The notes below the pieces were generated by a model. It made no database searches. It was not told where the DNA came from and saw nothing but the letters and a program-made list of their open reading frames with translations. This document shows positions 41,063-51,681 of a stretch of 64,000 bases of DNA, one piece after another. The position numbers and the translations under genes were made by a program. The stretch's first letter is position 1; the number at the start of each line of letters is the position of its first letter. Source of the DNA: Leishmania donovani (Eukaryota > Euglenozoa > Kinetoplastea > Trypanosomatida > Trypanosomatidae); contig NC_018261.1 of the NCBI RefSeq assembly GCF_000227135.1, forward strand, positions 784,840 through 848,839, written 5' to 3'.

Positions 41063-42726
41063 GAGGCTCTGGCCGGGCGGGGAGGTGCGCAAGGAAGCGC
41101 AAGCGCAGCAGCGGGCAGCACGCCACGTGCATCCCATGCTGCCACGACGAGTCGCCCGCCGTTGGAGGAATCCGAAGTGCGGGCAGGGGGTGCCTGTGCG
41201 GGACTGGGCGAGCAGGGTCTCCTGTTGTGTTCCAAGCTCAGCAGCTTGACGGGGGTGAGAGGGGTTTTCCGACACTGCGTTCCGAGTGACGTCTAAGAGG
41301 GAGAGCAAGAAACAAAAAGAGCAAAGAGCAAGAAAGCAGTGGTACGGGGAATCCTATGGCCCTCTACAGGCACAAAAAAAAAAAGCAACGTCGGGCTTCC
41401 GGTGTGAGAGCACCAGATGAGAGACCGGGAAAAGAAAGAGAGGCAAGAACGTCGTGCGTGTGTATGTGCGAAATGGGGAAGGGGGGAGAAACGTTAACAA
41501 AACCCACGGAAATGCAGAGAAAAACACGAACGAGACGCCGGGCAACGAGAGTGGCGGAGCAAGTCGAGGCGAAAAAAGAAAAAGAAAGCGCCGAGGGGTC
41601 ACGCCCCGCTCGTCATAGTTGCGAGAGGCCTTGAATACATATATAATTATATATGTTCATTCAAAGTAACTAAAACAACAACAGATGGTGCGTGTGCGTG
41701 TGCGTGTGCGTGTGCGTGTGCGTGTGCGTGTGCGTGCTTGTCTTGGCGGAAAAAAAAAAACAATGAGACGGCATGGTGGAGATGGGGCGCGCAGAGTGTC
41801 AGGTGGTGAAACGTTAGGAGCGGAGGTGAAAAGCCGACCGGGAAAAAGAAAACGTACATCACACACACACACACACACACAAAATCAACGACAGCAGCAC
41901 ACAGAGCAAAACGAAAAAGGAAAAACGCTTGTGAGAAGAGGGAGAAGAAGCAGCAGGGAGGGAGAGGTGGCAGAAAAACCGAGAACAGGAACGAAACGAG
42001 AAAAACAATGTGCAGCACAATAGTGGCAGAGAGAGAGAGCAACCGTGGCACACTTCCGTGCGGCGCGAGAGCACACCCATAAGTTCTCGAATAAAATACT
42101 TATAAAGAGTGTTGGGGCGGCGAGGGTAAGGGGGGGGGGAGGCAAGGAGACGAGAAAAGGGGGAAACGAAATCCCATCTGCGATAGCACACGCGCAGAGA
42201 AAAAAAAAAACGTAGCATGCGAAGAACGTCAACAAAGACACGCCCACAACGAGCACGCCTAAACGTAAACCCGACTGGAGAAACTCCCAGCGTACAGAAC
42301 GACCGCGACGTGACGTTCCTCTTTCCCCCTTTTTTGTTGTTCGCTTCCCCTGCTATCCGGCCGCCGGACGAGAAATAAATCCGCACACTCTCTCACGTGC
42401 TCCTTCTTTCAAACAATGCCGCGAGCAGAAGCGAAAAAAAAAGGAGGGCATCAACTTCTCTTCTGAGAAGGTTTGAAGAACAGCAAGAAAAAAGGGAACG
42501 AGGCAAGGCCGTTGGCGCTAGCGGCTGTTGGGCAGCACGGGACGAACCAAAGGAACAGAGAGCAGATACCTTCATCCCACACGCAAACCCCTCTAATCAA
42601 GTATAGATGCGTCACGTGAAGAGCAACGACAATAAGAAGACGCACGATAGCGGGCATCCGAAATAGAGGCGCTTTTTCCGCAGACGAAAAGAAGCACCCA
42701 CTGAACCCTTTCGCACTGCTTCCCGC
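41063..42726. other. Spacer between the repeat and the PERK-like gene
   Basis: About 1.65 kb, no gene. Purine-rich on the plus strand, with several A-runs and a GTGCGT hexanucleotide array at 41688-41736. It is probably the 3' UTR of the PERK-like kinase. Confidence 0.5.
41688..41736. repeat. GTGCGT hexanucleotide microsatellite
   Basis: About eight units of an alternating purine-pyrimidine hexamer. Such sequence can adopt Z-DNA and is length-unstable. No coding role. Confidence 0.9.
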
Positions 42727-45700
42727 TCAGTCTGGCGCAGAGACAGTACGATCCTGCAGGTCGTGCTTCAGGATAGTGGACAGATCAGCGTCCTCCGTGT
42801 ACATTACCGGGGTGTTGGGCAGTCCGTAGGGGTCGTTTGCAAAGAACTCTTTCCGGGACGCAGATCCGGTGGCGACCATCTCACAGATATGCAGGCGACC
42901 GATTTCCGCCTCCATGTTCGGGCTGGCCGACCCGCGACGACGGTGGTGGTATGTGTTACCACGCTTCACCATCGTTGAGGCGTGGAGAGAGGCAAGCGAG
43001 TCGCCTAGGCGAGTTACATGTGTCCCCGTAGAGGCGGCGTTGCTGTCATGCGCTGACGTGGTGGCTGGCATGTGCGAGGCTGCTGCAGCGCTGATACCGG
43101 TGGCGGCTTCGCTGTGGAGAACAGGCAGCAAAGCCACACGCGACTTCTGCTCACCTAGCGGCGACGGAAAGGAGTCTACATGGCTGCCGCTTGCGAGATC
43201 CGCGGCGACCGATCGCCCACACGACGACGACGCAGCGGTGACGCTTGTGCTCAATGGTGTGTTGCCGAACTTGCCGGTTGCCGTGGCTGCGGCGAGCGCC
43301 GACGCGCTGTCGTCGACGAGTGCGACGGTGGCCGCCTCGTCGTTGCCGTTGCGCGACTCCGAGTGCTCGGCGCCGTCGAGAGGGGACGGTGGCGGCGGCT
43401 TCTCGGCCTCCTCATCGCTCTCCTGTGCCTCCAGCGCGACAATGAGCTTGCTGATCTGCCGAAGGAGCTTTCGTATTGGCGGTCGCTGTAGCGGGTTTGC
43501 CGCCAGCATAGACTTGATCAACTGCGCTTCGTCAGGGAACTCGGCCTCGAGCTCTTCAGGTAAGATGAGTTGGTGGGCATCGGTCAAGATGCGAATGCGC
43601 TCGTGCAGCGTGGTAAAGGTGCACAGCATCTCCACTGCGATGATGCCAAGAGAGAAGATGTCGGACGGCTTGTTTACCGGTTCGCCACGCGTCTGCTCTG
43701 GGCTCGAGTACAGCGGGCTTCCGCCGACCACCGACCTCTCCTCCTGGCCACCCGCGACGTTCGACGCCAAGTCACCGGCGCTCCCGTTAGCGTTGCCGCG
43801 TCGTTTCGCGAGCCCAAAGTCGCCGATCTTGAGAACGTTGTCGTTGGAGACGAAGATGTTCGTTGGCTTCAAGTCATGGTGCACCACGTCCTGGTTGTGC
43901 AAGTAAGCCAAGCCCTCGCCGATTTGCTTCATGTAGCGTAGCACCTCGAGCCGGAAGAAGCCGCTGCGGAGACGCAGCCAATCCGCTAGCGTACCGCGGG
44001 GGAAGTACTCCATCTGGATGAAGAGCATGTGGTAGGTGTCGCCAGCCTTGGAGGCTGTGTCGTGGTCGGTGCTGTGTCCGTTTGTGTTGCCGGATGTGGA
44101 CACCATGAGTGAGTTGTCGCTGTAGGCCAGCGATGTCGCATCGAGCCCGTCCTCGTCGCGGTGGCACAACTCCAGGCGGTTTGCGGTCGATACGGCGATA
44201 TCTTCGATCCAGCAAAAGTAGAAGCGCACCACGTTGGCGTTGTCGAAGGAGCTGTGCAGAACGGCCTCCTGCACCACTCGCTCCTCGTCCTTCTCGTGGA
44301 TGTGAATCACCTTGATGGCGTACCGCGCATGCGTCACGCGGTGCTCGACGCAGAACACAGACCCCTCACCCCCAAACCCGATCTTCTCTAGGACCTTGAA
44401 GTGCAGCTGGAACAGCTTGCCTTCCTCCTCCGTTCCCGTATTAGCTTGCGAGCGGCTATAGCTGCTGCCGCGGTCCGAGAATGTCTCGTCCAGCGCCGGT
44501 GCACTTGCATGCTGCCGCGGCAAAAACTGCGCTCGCAGCCACCAGCGCTCGCCGAGGTCGATGTCAACCGTGTCGTCGTCGCTCGAACTGTTTGACGCGG
44601 ACGCGGCGGCCTTATCGGCTGCCGCGGAATCGGCCGGACTCGAGGGCAATGCAGCTGCTCTCTTCACTGGCGTCTCAGACGTCTTTGCCTTTTGTCGCGC
44701 CGTGGACGGCGTCATGCCAAACCCCGCCTTTGATGAGGTTGCGGTGCCTTTGGTTGTTGTTGTGGTCGCTGGAGTGGCGGTTACAGGGAGCATCTTCTCA
44801 CTCTCCTCGTATGTGAGGGAGCGCACCTGCTCTGGCGCCGGGTACACCCATGGCGAGCGTGGCGGGGACCTGCTGAGGTGCCCCAGCTGGTGGTGTCGCA
44901 TCAGCTCCTGCAGTGAGTCGTCTGAGTGGGGAAGCGACACAGTCGCCATGGAGACAGAGGCTGTCGGTAAAGTGCCCAAACCAAGGGTGTCCATCGAGAA
45001 GGAATCCATTATGAGGCTGAACGGCGTGCCTCGCCCGCCGTGCGGGGAGAGGAGATCTTGCGGGACCAGCTGTGTCGATGGCTGATGAGAGGAGGACGTG
45101 TGGGAGACTCGGTCACGGTTGCGATCCGCCTGGGCCCAGGCGCGCTGCAGCTGGCCCCGGGGCGGCACGCCGGCGCACAAAAACGCGATCGAGCCGGCGA
45201 GGCAGAGCACGTGAAAGGAGATGAAGGCGGCGGTGCGCCAAGCCAAGCCAGTTTTCACCACCGCTCCCGAGCTGTCGAAGCCTAAGGGTGGGTTCTCGGT
45301 AGAGTAGACGCCGCTTGTGCCGGCCACCGTTCTCGACGACGTCGCAGAGTCGATAGCCTGGAAAGTCACAGCACCACTTTCTCCGTTGAATGCTCCCGCC
45401 AGCAGCGGCCAAGACACAGGCGGCGTCTCCCACCAGGTGCACTGATGGTAGTACGCTGCGAGTTCCGTCTCCTCACGCTCATCGGCCTCAACGTCATCTG
45501 TAGCCCACTCGCCACAAGCGCCGCCGTCGCGGCAGCGGCCACGCCCTGAGTCACCGCTTTGCATAAGTGTCCAGAGCTGCAGACGGCCCGCGGCGTGCGT
45601 TGCGGGCACCAGAGCCCCAGCGAGCGAAGCAGATGTGAGCCGCGGCAGACCTGTAGGTACGGCGCCCCTCGCATCCGTCTCCATGGATATGCGAAGCTGT

Positions 45701-47130
45701 TCCGCCTCTTCCACCACGCTGCCGAAGGCCAAACGTAGAACTGGAACGCGGAAGATTTCATCAGCGCCACTCACCCACACATATGCAGCGATCACAGTGG
45801 AAGTTGCATTCGAGGATGACGTCGTCGAGCCTGTCCCATCTCCAGAAGGCTCGCGCGCCACATGCGGCAAAGCCGATGTCCAGGCCGTAGTGCCATCGTG
45901 GACGCTTCGGAGACTGACATGGCTTTCATTGACCTGGTGTACACTAACCACGCGGCTGATGTAATCGGCAGCCTGAGTATGGGTGCGCTGCAAGTTGCGC
46001 ATCAGCACCGCCGTCGACGTCCGCGCGGCAGGCGTCGGGTTGGCCTGTTGATCTGCAGCACGCCTGTAGGCCACATTCACGACATGCTCGTCATCGTAGT
46101 CGAACATGTTGCGCATAAACTGCGAGAAGAAGCGCGGCGTGTGCTCGCTGTCGTCCTCAGGAGCCGCTGACGAGGTGTCGGCTGCGCTATGTGCGGAAAA
46201 GGGTGACGGGAAGCGTGGCTGAACGACTGCCCGAGGCGACATGCGCAGCTGCGAGAGGCAGATTGACCAGCTGTACTCGCCTGGCCTCACCACGTGCAAA
46301 ACAATGTTGTAGCGGACAATGTGCAGTAGAGGGAGGAGCTCATTGTGCGGCACGCGGTGCGACTCTGTCGTTGAGTCGCCGCGTGGTGGGCTTCTGGTGG
46401 CGTTGCTGCCGCAAAAAGCCTGCGATGGAGTTTCTAGGCCCCCAACAGGCCGCCCTGTGCTCGCGTCGAGATCCGCCACTTGAACTGAGGTCGTCACGTA
46501 CACATCTGTGCCACCCAAAAAGAGTGTTTGTCGCCTCAGCAGTGTTGAGATGTTCATAAAGAAGTAGGGCCGGAGGGACTGCGGTAGCCCTTCGAGCCGC
46601 TCGGTTGCATCCATGGACTCTAGTGGCGTGTACGTGAAGAACGGAACGCGTGTAAAGAGACTGTTGCCACGCACAAGAAACGGAAGCGCTAGGGGATCAC
46701 GCAGCGCCGCCTCCTTAGACGGCGGCAGGTCTATCGTCACGGTGACCATGTCACCGCCAGCGTCGGCGCACCACGCATGCTGGCCACGTTCCAGATCATA
46801 AGCGTGCAGATGACCGCCCTCCGTCACTAGAAGCGCCAAGCTGCTGCCGGGGAAGGTGTAGCGAAGTGCCACACTCCGCGCGGATGGTGCGTTGGAGAGT
46901 GCCTCGTCCGCTACGATGTGCCGTGCAGGGTGAAAAGGAGCAGACGATGCTTGGGAGCAGCACACTGAGCACAGCGCGAGTGCAGCCAAAAAGAGGAAGA
47001 GAAAAAATCGCTCAAGCGGTCTGCCATGTGTGCCCGAGCGCTTCCCCGCGCTCCACCGCCTCTGCTCGGGCCTCACCGTGGCTTCGATTCCAACGAGCGA
47101 GAAAGGCTGGAGACGTGCATCCTGTGGCAT
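42727..47130 (-). CDS. eIF2K2: PERK-like eIF2-alpha kinase, ER membrane
   Basis: A 1467-aa type I membrane kinase. It has an N-terminal signal anchor (about 42-60, FFLFLFLAALALCSVCC), a lumenal domain (about 60-635) with strand-rich repeats such as LALLVTEGGHLHAYDLERG resembling the PERK/IRE1 sensor, a membrane helix (about 636-658), a cytosolic Ser/Pro-rich linker, and a kinase domain (about 910-1230). The kinase has Gly-loop GFGGEG, Lys in YAIKVIHI, a long insert after beta-4 (about 965-1015, typical of eIF2-alpha kinases), catalytic loop HHDLKPTNIF (near 1083), DFG (near 1103) and GSPLYSSPEQ. A Ser/Ala-rich tail follows. It should inhibit translation by phosphorylating eIF2-alpha on ER stress. 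The ATG at 47130 was chosen over an open frame 135 codons longer because a pyrimidine tract and AG end four nt before it and the signal anchor follows. The catalytic-loop HRD arginine is His. Confidence 0.9.
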   Translation of the reverse strand: MPQDARLQPFSLVGIEATVRPEQRRWSAGKRSGTHGRPLERFFLFLFLAALALCSVCCSQASSAPFHPARHIVADEALSNAPSARSVALRYTFPGSSLALLVTEGGHLHAYDLERGQHAWCADAGGDMVTVTIDLPPSKEAALRDPLALPFLVRGNSLFTRVPFFTYTPLESMDATERLEGLPQSLRPYFFMNISTLLRRQTLFLGGTDVYVTTSVQVADLDASTGRPVGGLETPSQAFCGSNATRSPPRGDSTTESHRVPHNELLPLLHIVRYNIVLHVVRPGEYSWSICLSQLRMSPRAVVQPRFPSPFSAHSAADTSSAAPEDDSEHTPRFFSQFMRNMFDYDDEHVVNVAYRRAADQQANPTPAARTSTAVLMRNLQRTHTQAADYISRVVSVHQVNESHVSLRSVHDGTTAWTSALPHVAREPSGDGTGSTTSSSNATSTVIAAYVWVSGADEIFRVPVLRLAFGSVVEEAEQLRISMETDARGAVPTGLPRLTSASLAGALVPATHAAGRLQLWTLMQSGDSGRGRCRDGGACGEWATDDVEADEREETELAAYYHQCTWWETPPVSWPLLAGAFNGESGAVTFQAIDSATSSRTVAGTSGVYSTENPPLGFDSSGAVVKTGLAWRTAAFISFHVLCLAGSIAFLCAGVPPRGQLQRAWAQADRNRDRVSHTSSSHQPSTQLVPQDLLSPHGGRGTPFSLIMDSFSMDTLGLGTLPTASVSMATVSLPHSDDSLQELMRHHQLGHLSRSPPRSPWVYPAPEQVRSLTYEESEKMLPVTATPATTTTTKGTATSSKAGFGMTPSTARQKAKTSETPVKRAAALPSSPADSAAADKAAASASNSSSDDDTVDIDLGERWWLRAQFLPRQHASAPALDETFSDRGSSYSRSQANTGTEEEGKLFQLHFKVLEKIGFGGEGSVFCVEHRVTHARYAIKVIHIHEKDEERVVQEAVLHSSFDNANVVRFYFCWIEDIAVSTANRLELCHRDEDGLDATSLAYSDNSLMVSTSGNTNGHSTDHDTASKAGDTYHMLFIQMEYFPRGTLADWLRLRSGFFRLEVLRYMKQIGEGLAYLHNQDVVHHDLKPTNIFVSNDNVLKIGDFGLAKRRGNANGSAGDLASNVAGGQEERSVVGGSPLYSSPEQTRGEPVNKPSDIFSLGIIAVEMLCTFTTLHERIRILTDAHQLILPEELEAEFPDEAQLIKSMLAANPLQRPPIRKLLRQISKLIVALEAQESDEEAEKPPPPSPLDGAEHSESRNGNDEAATVALVDDSASALAAATATGKFGNTPLSTSVTAASSSCGRSVAADLASGSHVDSFPSPLGEQKSRVALLPVLHSEAATGISAAAASHMPATTSAHDSNAASTGTHVTRLGDSLASLHASTMVKRGNTYHHRRRGSASPNMEAEIGRLHICEMVATGSASRKEFFANDPYGLPNTPVMYTEDADLSTILKHDLQDRTVSAPD

Positions 47131-48926
47131 GCACCTACGATTCACGGCAGCAACGAAAACGTCGGCGGAGACAAAAAGAGCCCTGTTCACCGTTCCGGAG
47201 CATACGTCTACACCAGATGCTCCCAGACACGCGCACGGAAAAGACGAATTCACAAAACGAGCAAGCGCGCACGTAGGGCAGAAGAGCAAGCGGGAAGGAC
47301 AACAGCGGGAGAAAACACAGAGATCTTCCAGCACGCCTCGTAGCACCAAGCGCGCGAAACAGGGCGTGTAAGAGGGAGTCGGTGCAGCAAGTGAGCCGCG
47401 GATGTGCGTCAAAGGCAAAATAAAAGAGTAAGCGTAGCTTTCATCAACACCCTCTTCCTGAGATGCGTATTTTTCGTTCCTTTTGTGTGTGAGGGAGGGG
47501 AAGGGGCGCGACAATGCCTCGATACAGACACACACACGCTACCACTGTCCTAGTCGCCGCAAAGAGATGCAGCACAGACAGTGGCACCACGTGCGCGCTT
47601 GGCTCTGTCGGTTACGCGTTCAGGTCGTCGTCTTCACGGGTGAGAAAGGAACAGAGAACAGAGCCGTATCTCTCGAATGTCGCCTTTAGTGGTACCGTGA
47701 CAGCACGATCGCTGATTTTCTTGCCGACTCTGGCGTCCGTGCGCGTTGGCACGCGTGTCTGTGCCGTTCTTTTGCTTCTTTTGTTGCGTTCCTTTCTCGA
47801 CTTCCTCGTACACTGCGCAGGGCTCCCTTTCTTCTTCTTTGCAAAAAAAAAAAAATCGAGCAAGGGGAGCGAGAGCGAGAGACCGGGCGAGATGGCACGT
47901 GCGCAGGTAGAGGAGCGTGTCTGGAGTGAATGGTATACCAAGAGGAAAAGAACAACAAGCGAAAAGGCGTGAAAAAAAAATAATAATAATAATAAAGCAG
48001 CAGCCGCGGAGGTGAGAGGTAGGATGCAACTATGTAAGCCGATGTGTGGGAATGCGTGAGGGGAGACGAGTTGCTGGCACGCAGTTTGTGAATACAAAGG
48101 AAGCACAAATTCACGCACCAATAGAAGAAAATCAAAAAAAAAAACACAAGTAAAGGGGTTGTGATCCGACTGTGACGGACAAAGACGGTGCGCGCACAGA
48201 GTATCGGCAGCAGAGCGGAAAGAGGGGAGAAGCGACAGTGCGACGAAAGAAGCGCGAGAAGAGGCAGTTGCGCTGAAGCATATGTGACATAGACAAAGAT
48301 GCCAAGGAGTGCGAGTAGCATACGCTGGGTGCAGCATAGGCTGCTGCTGCAGCACAGGAAAGCAAGCGCCGTTAGGACGCTTGATCTGGGGAGAGTCTAT
48401 GCGAATCGCCTCGAGAAACGACCTGCGCACTCATTGGTGCATGCGCGGCGAGGCACCACCAAATGCGAACCCCTCCACGCGCGCTTCTCCTCGCTCAATC
48501 CTGGTGCTATGCGTTCCCTAACACCAACTTCTTCTGACGCTGATGAGGTAGATTTTGTTTGGCACTATCCAGGTATGCTCATCCACTGTGGATGGTGGCG
48601 ATGCGACGAGGAGAGGGAAGAGGGGAATAGTTTTGCACACGCGACGTTATCCTCAATGACAAAGCCAGCCAGAAGTAGGAAGAACAACAAAACCGACCAA
48701 ACGGCAGTCTGTAGGCCACACGCAGTGCGTGTCGGAATTCCCGCTATCGCCCTGAAAAGCACCATGATGCCTGCCCGAAAAAACGGAGAACAAATCATAA
48801 TACGAATACGGAAAGAGACGCACACTGCAGGTGGGGCGCACCAGCGCCCCGCAGGCAGAAACCCCATCCTCGGCAAGCACAAGTGTGTCCGCAAAGGCGC
48901 TATTACGATCCACCGTCGAGAGGCTG
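47131..48926. other. Spacer between the PERK-like kinase and the 491-aa gene
   Basis: 1.8 kb. Holds the PERK acceptor at its left edge, an ATA/TAA-type run at 47980-47996 and A-rich tracts (47840-47852, 48128-48142). No supported gene; the long hydrophobic minus-strand frame at 47612-48430 is pyrimidine-rich UTR. Confidence 0.5.
47135..47183 (-). promoter_or_regulatory. Predicted trans-splice acceptor of the PERK-like gene
   Basis: On the minus strand a pyrimidine-rich tract (ctctttttgtctccgcc...) runs into tcgtag, with AG at the complement of 47135-47136, four nt from the ATG at 47130. A 5' UTR this short is unusual but supports the internal start. Confidence 0.4.
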
Positions 48927-50402
48927 TCAGCGCTCATCATCACGCACCAGGACCATTGTCTTCCACGCGTGCGCCGATGTTGAGGCGGGGGACATCTCGG
49001 CCATCGCCAGACGTGCCGCTGCGACCGCGCGGTCGCGCTGACTCCCGGCAATGTCTCGCAGCAGCTCCGCATCCTTTTCCTGCCCATCCACCAGGAGCTT
49101 CACAAGCTTCTCCTGCAAGGTCACCCGCTTCTCCTGTAGCTGCTTCAGCTCCGCCACATCCGCGAAGCTGAAGCGAGGCGATAACAAATGCCGAACGGGG
49201 GGTAGGATCTCATCTAGCGGCACGTGACTGAGCGACTGCGATGTGGCCCACTCCGCAGGGAGGGCGTTGAAATCCTGGGCTGCCAGCACGGTGCCGCGAA
49301 CGCCGAAGCAGCGGCCGTCCAGCTTGGCCTCGCAAACACTGTTGCGCACGCACTGGTCATAGAGATGGGAGAGAGTATCTCGCGGCATCGTCTGCAGCTG
49401 CTGCACTGCCGCAAGGTCGGTGCTCCCGCTGGAGTCCAACTCGGCAGCGTACACCATGCATCCCAGCAGATGCGCTGCTGCGCTCGCCTCAGAGACGTTC
49501 GTCGACGCCAGCGCCTCTAATGCGTCAGCGGCACGTCCAGAGAGCCGCTGGCATGCCCGCGCCAGTAGCAGGTCTATGTTTGTGTGGTTCACCACACCAC
49601 CCTTACCCGTTGCGTGCTGGGCAAGAGTGATATCCCCAGAGCGCGAGCGGCGATGAGAGGCTCCTGTCAACGGTGCACAGGAGCTTGCCTGAGAGCCGGT
49701 GGAGCGCGGGGATGCGGCACTGCACCAAAGAGCTCGCACGGAGGCTGGGAACTCGAAAGGGTCCACCACCCTTGCCACCAGTTCTTCAAGGTCGATCTCT
49801 TTGACCGCGTTTTTCTGGCTTTCTAGGTGGAGGAGCTTGCCGCGCAGCGAGTAGCGGTCGAGATGCATGATCCTCGCTTTGAGCCGCTCGACTTGCGCGT
49901 CCACCGAGTCCGCGTCGGACTCCGTGCACGGCGCAGTCGATGATGTAGCCGTGGAAAGCCCCCGTGTCGGCACCGCCGACGCTCCATACTCCTGCTGAGG
50001 TTCATCTGCGGACAGATCCATGGACAACGCCTCGCCTGGATGACGAGGTGTGCCGCGCTTCAGGGATGCCGATCTGCTCGATGGTGTGCGGGACGTTTGA
50101 ATTCGCTTGTTGCCGTGCTGCTGCGTCGACGGTCGCCAACATCGTCGCAGCTCCATGCCACGGCGCCGCTCATCCTGCGAGAGGGCAATCATGGAGCGGG
50201 TCACGTGCAGTCGCCGCTGCCTATCGAGCAAGGCGGCCAACTCATTTTCGAGGGCTTCAAGAAGCTCATCATTTGTGGACAACTCTACAATGGCGGCCTC
50301 GACGTCGTCTACGGCGCAGCAGATGGCGTCGGCGTGCACGGCGAGCGAGATCGCAAGAAAGCGCAGCAGATCCACGGCGCTAGACTGCGAATTTGCCGCC
50401 AT
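48927..50402 (-). CDS. Coiled-coil hypothetical protein, 491 aa
   Basis: Family not recognised. Starts MAANSQSSAVDLLRFLAISL. An N-terminal helical, leucine-rich region (10-95) is followed by a Ser/Thr-rich disordered linker (96-165) and a coiled coil (about 170-215, VERLKARIMHLDRYSLRGK). A globular part lies in the middle (about 215-400, including LLARACQRLSGRAADALEALA). A C-terminal coiled coil (about 408-470, ELKQLQEKRVTLQEKLVKLL) ends near the tail. The mix of coils with a helical core resembles microtubule-, kinetochore- or augmin-type subunits, but I see no motif that decides. Intact frame with normal codon bias; start and stop clear. Confidence 0.75.
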   Translation of the reverse strand: MAANSQSSAVDLLRFLAISLAVHADAICCAVDDVEAAIVELSTNDELLEALENELAALLDRQRRLHVTRSMIALSQDERRRGMELRRCWRPSTQQHGNKRIQTSRTPSSRSASLKRGTPRHPGEALSMDLSADEPQQEYGASAVPTRGLSTATSSTAPCTESDADSVDAQVERLKARIMHLDRYSLRGKLLHLESQKNAVKEIDLEELVARVVDPFEFPASVRALWCSAASPRSTGSQASSCAPLTGASHRRSRSGDITLAQHATGKGGVVNHTNIDLLLARACQRLSGRAADALEALASTNVSEASAAAHLLGCMVYAAELDSSGSTDLAAVQQLQTMPRDTLSHLYDQCVRNSVCEAKLDGRCFGVRGTVLAAQDFNALPAEWATSQSLSHVPLDEILPPVRHLLSPRFSFADVAELKQLQEKRVTLQEKLVKLLVDGQEKDAELLRDIAGSQRDRAVAAARLAMAEMSPASTSAHAWKTMVLVRDDER

Positions 50403-51681
50403 CAGCGCGCCACTTTCAGCCGACGTGCTCTGCAGGAAACGAGGGCAGGCGGAAGAGTGACGGTGAGAGAAAAATTATGAGCTCTCAGCGCACCTACCGA
50501 CTCCGCGTGAGTGAGTGCCGTTGCAGTGTATAGGCGTGCCTTCGCGTTGCTGGGACCCAATCGCGGGCAGACAATCTAGGGAGGGGGTGCTTCTATGATT
50601 TGGTTGTCGCCTTGTATTGCGACGCCTGCAGAAGCAGTCCGCTAAGAAACAGAAGTGGGCACAGAATGGAAAGATAAAGGCTGGCTGCATTCGTATTGTC
50701 GAGGTTGATGGCATGTCTTTCCCAACAGAATTTTCTCCTCCTCCATCCCACCACTACCACCGAAAAAAAAAAAAGACCGCGTTGCTAGCAATCTCAAAGC
50801 AGGGAGCACTCCTCTTCGCATCAACGTTTCCGTCACGCGCATCATGCGCATCATCAGCGCAATCAAGCGCACAAAGGGTCTGCCTGTGTGCTGCTGCTTG
50901 TAGTGTGCGAGCTTCAACATCGTGGCCGGTTTCACCGAGCTTCACGCATGCCTGCAGTTGGGCGTGTTACTCGCATTTATCGCCATGAACAACTGCGGGG
51001 CCGCGCGCCATCGGCAGCTGCTCTTCATCGGATGCGACTAAGAGGGCCTTGAATATATGTGACCCTGATTCTCCTGTAGGTCGAGACCCACCGGATAAGT
51101 GTGAATGCAGCCGCGCTCAGAAGCGCCACGTTCCTCACCCTGAGCCCCTCGCCCTCCCATGCTCCCGAGTCTCGCAGTGAAAGACCACATCAACAGAAAC
51201 AGGAGTTGCCGGATGAGAGGCTGACTGATGCGCGGAAAAGGAGTTGCTCCGTGATTACCGCATGCTGCCACGGCTCTTCGGACGCGCGAATTGCGGATGG
51301 TGTGGCCATGGACAACTCTTTCGCCAACGGCGTCGGCGGCAGCGGCGTCTATAATGCGCGAGCCGATGGAGAGGGGGGGAGGGGGTGATGCTTGTCTCGA
51401 CGTCATCTGACGGCAGACAGTCCTAGCAAGATTAGTCGGTGCCGCCTTCGCCTCAGCCGCGATGTTCGCGACAGCGGCGGCGCGCCGGCGAATCGCATCT
51501 GTGTCGGCACAGATGGGTGCACGAGATTAGAATAGGGTTCCCTTTTCGTAGTCCTTCTCGATATATTTGGAATCAATCGCAATGATAGGGTTCTGTGATG
51601 ATGTTGGGGAGCGCAGACAAACCGGGAAAAGAGAAGACCAGCACACGCCTCGTTGAGTTCTCTCTGCTTTCGTGCGGTGTC
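50403..51681. other. Spacer between OGG1 and the 491-aa gene
   Basis: 1.3 kb. A T12 tract (minus strand, 50763-50774) may serve the 491-aa gene. The rest is the OGG1 3' UTR. No gene seen. Confidence 0.5.

Noticed and set aside
42869..43906. Plus-strand frame of 345 codons
   Set aside because: Antisense to the PERK-like kinase domain and tail; shadow composition.
47131..47535. N-terminal extension of the PERK-like kinase (135 codons)
   Set aside because: A pyrimidine tract and AG occur just before the ATG at 47130 and the signal anchor follows that ATG.
47612..48430. Minus-strand frame of 272 codons, hydrophobic
   Set aside because: Reads through poly-T and TTA/TAT runs of a spacer; not a membrane protein gene.
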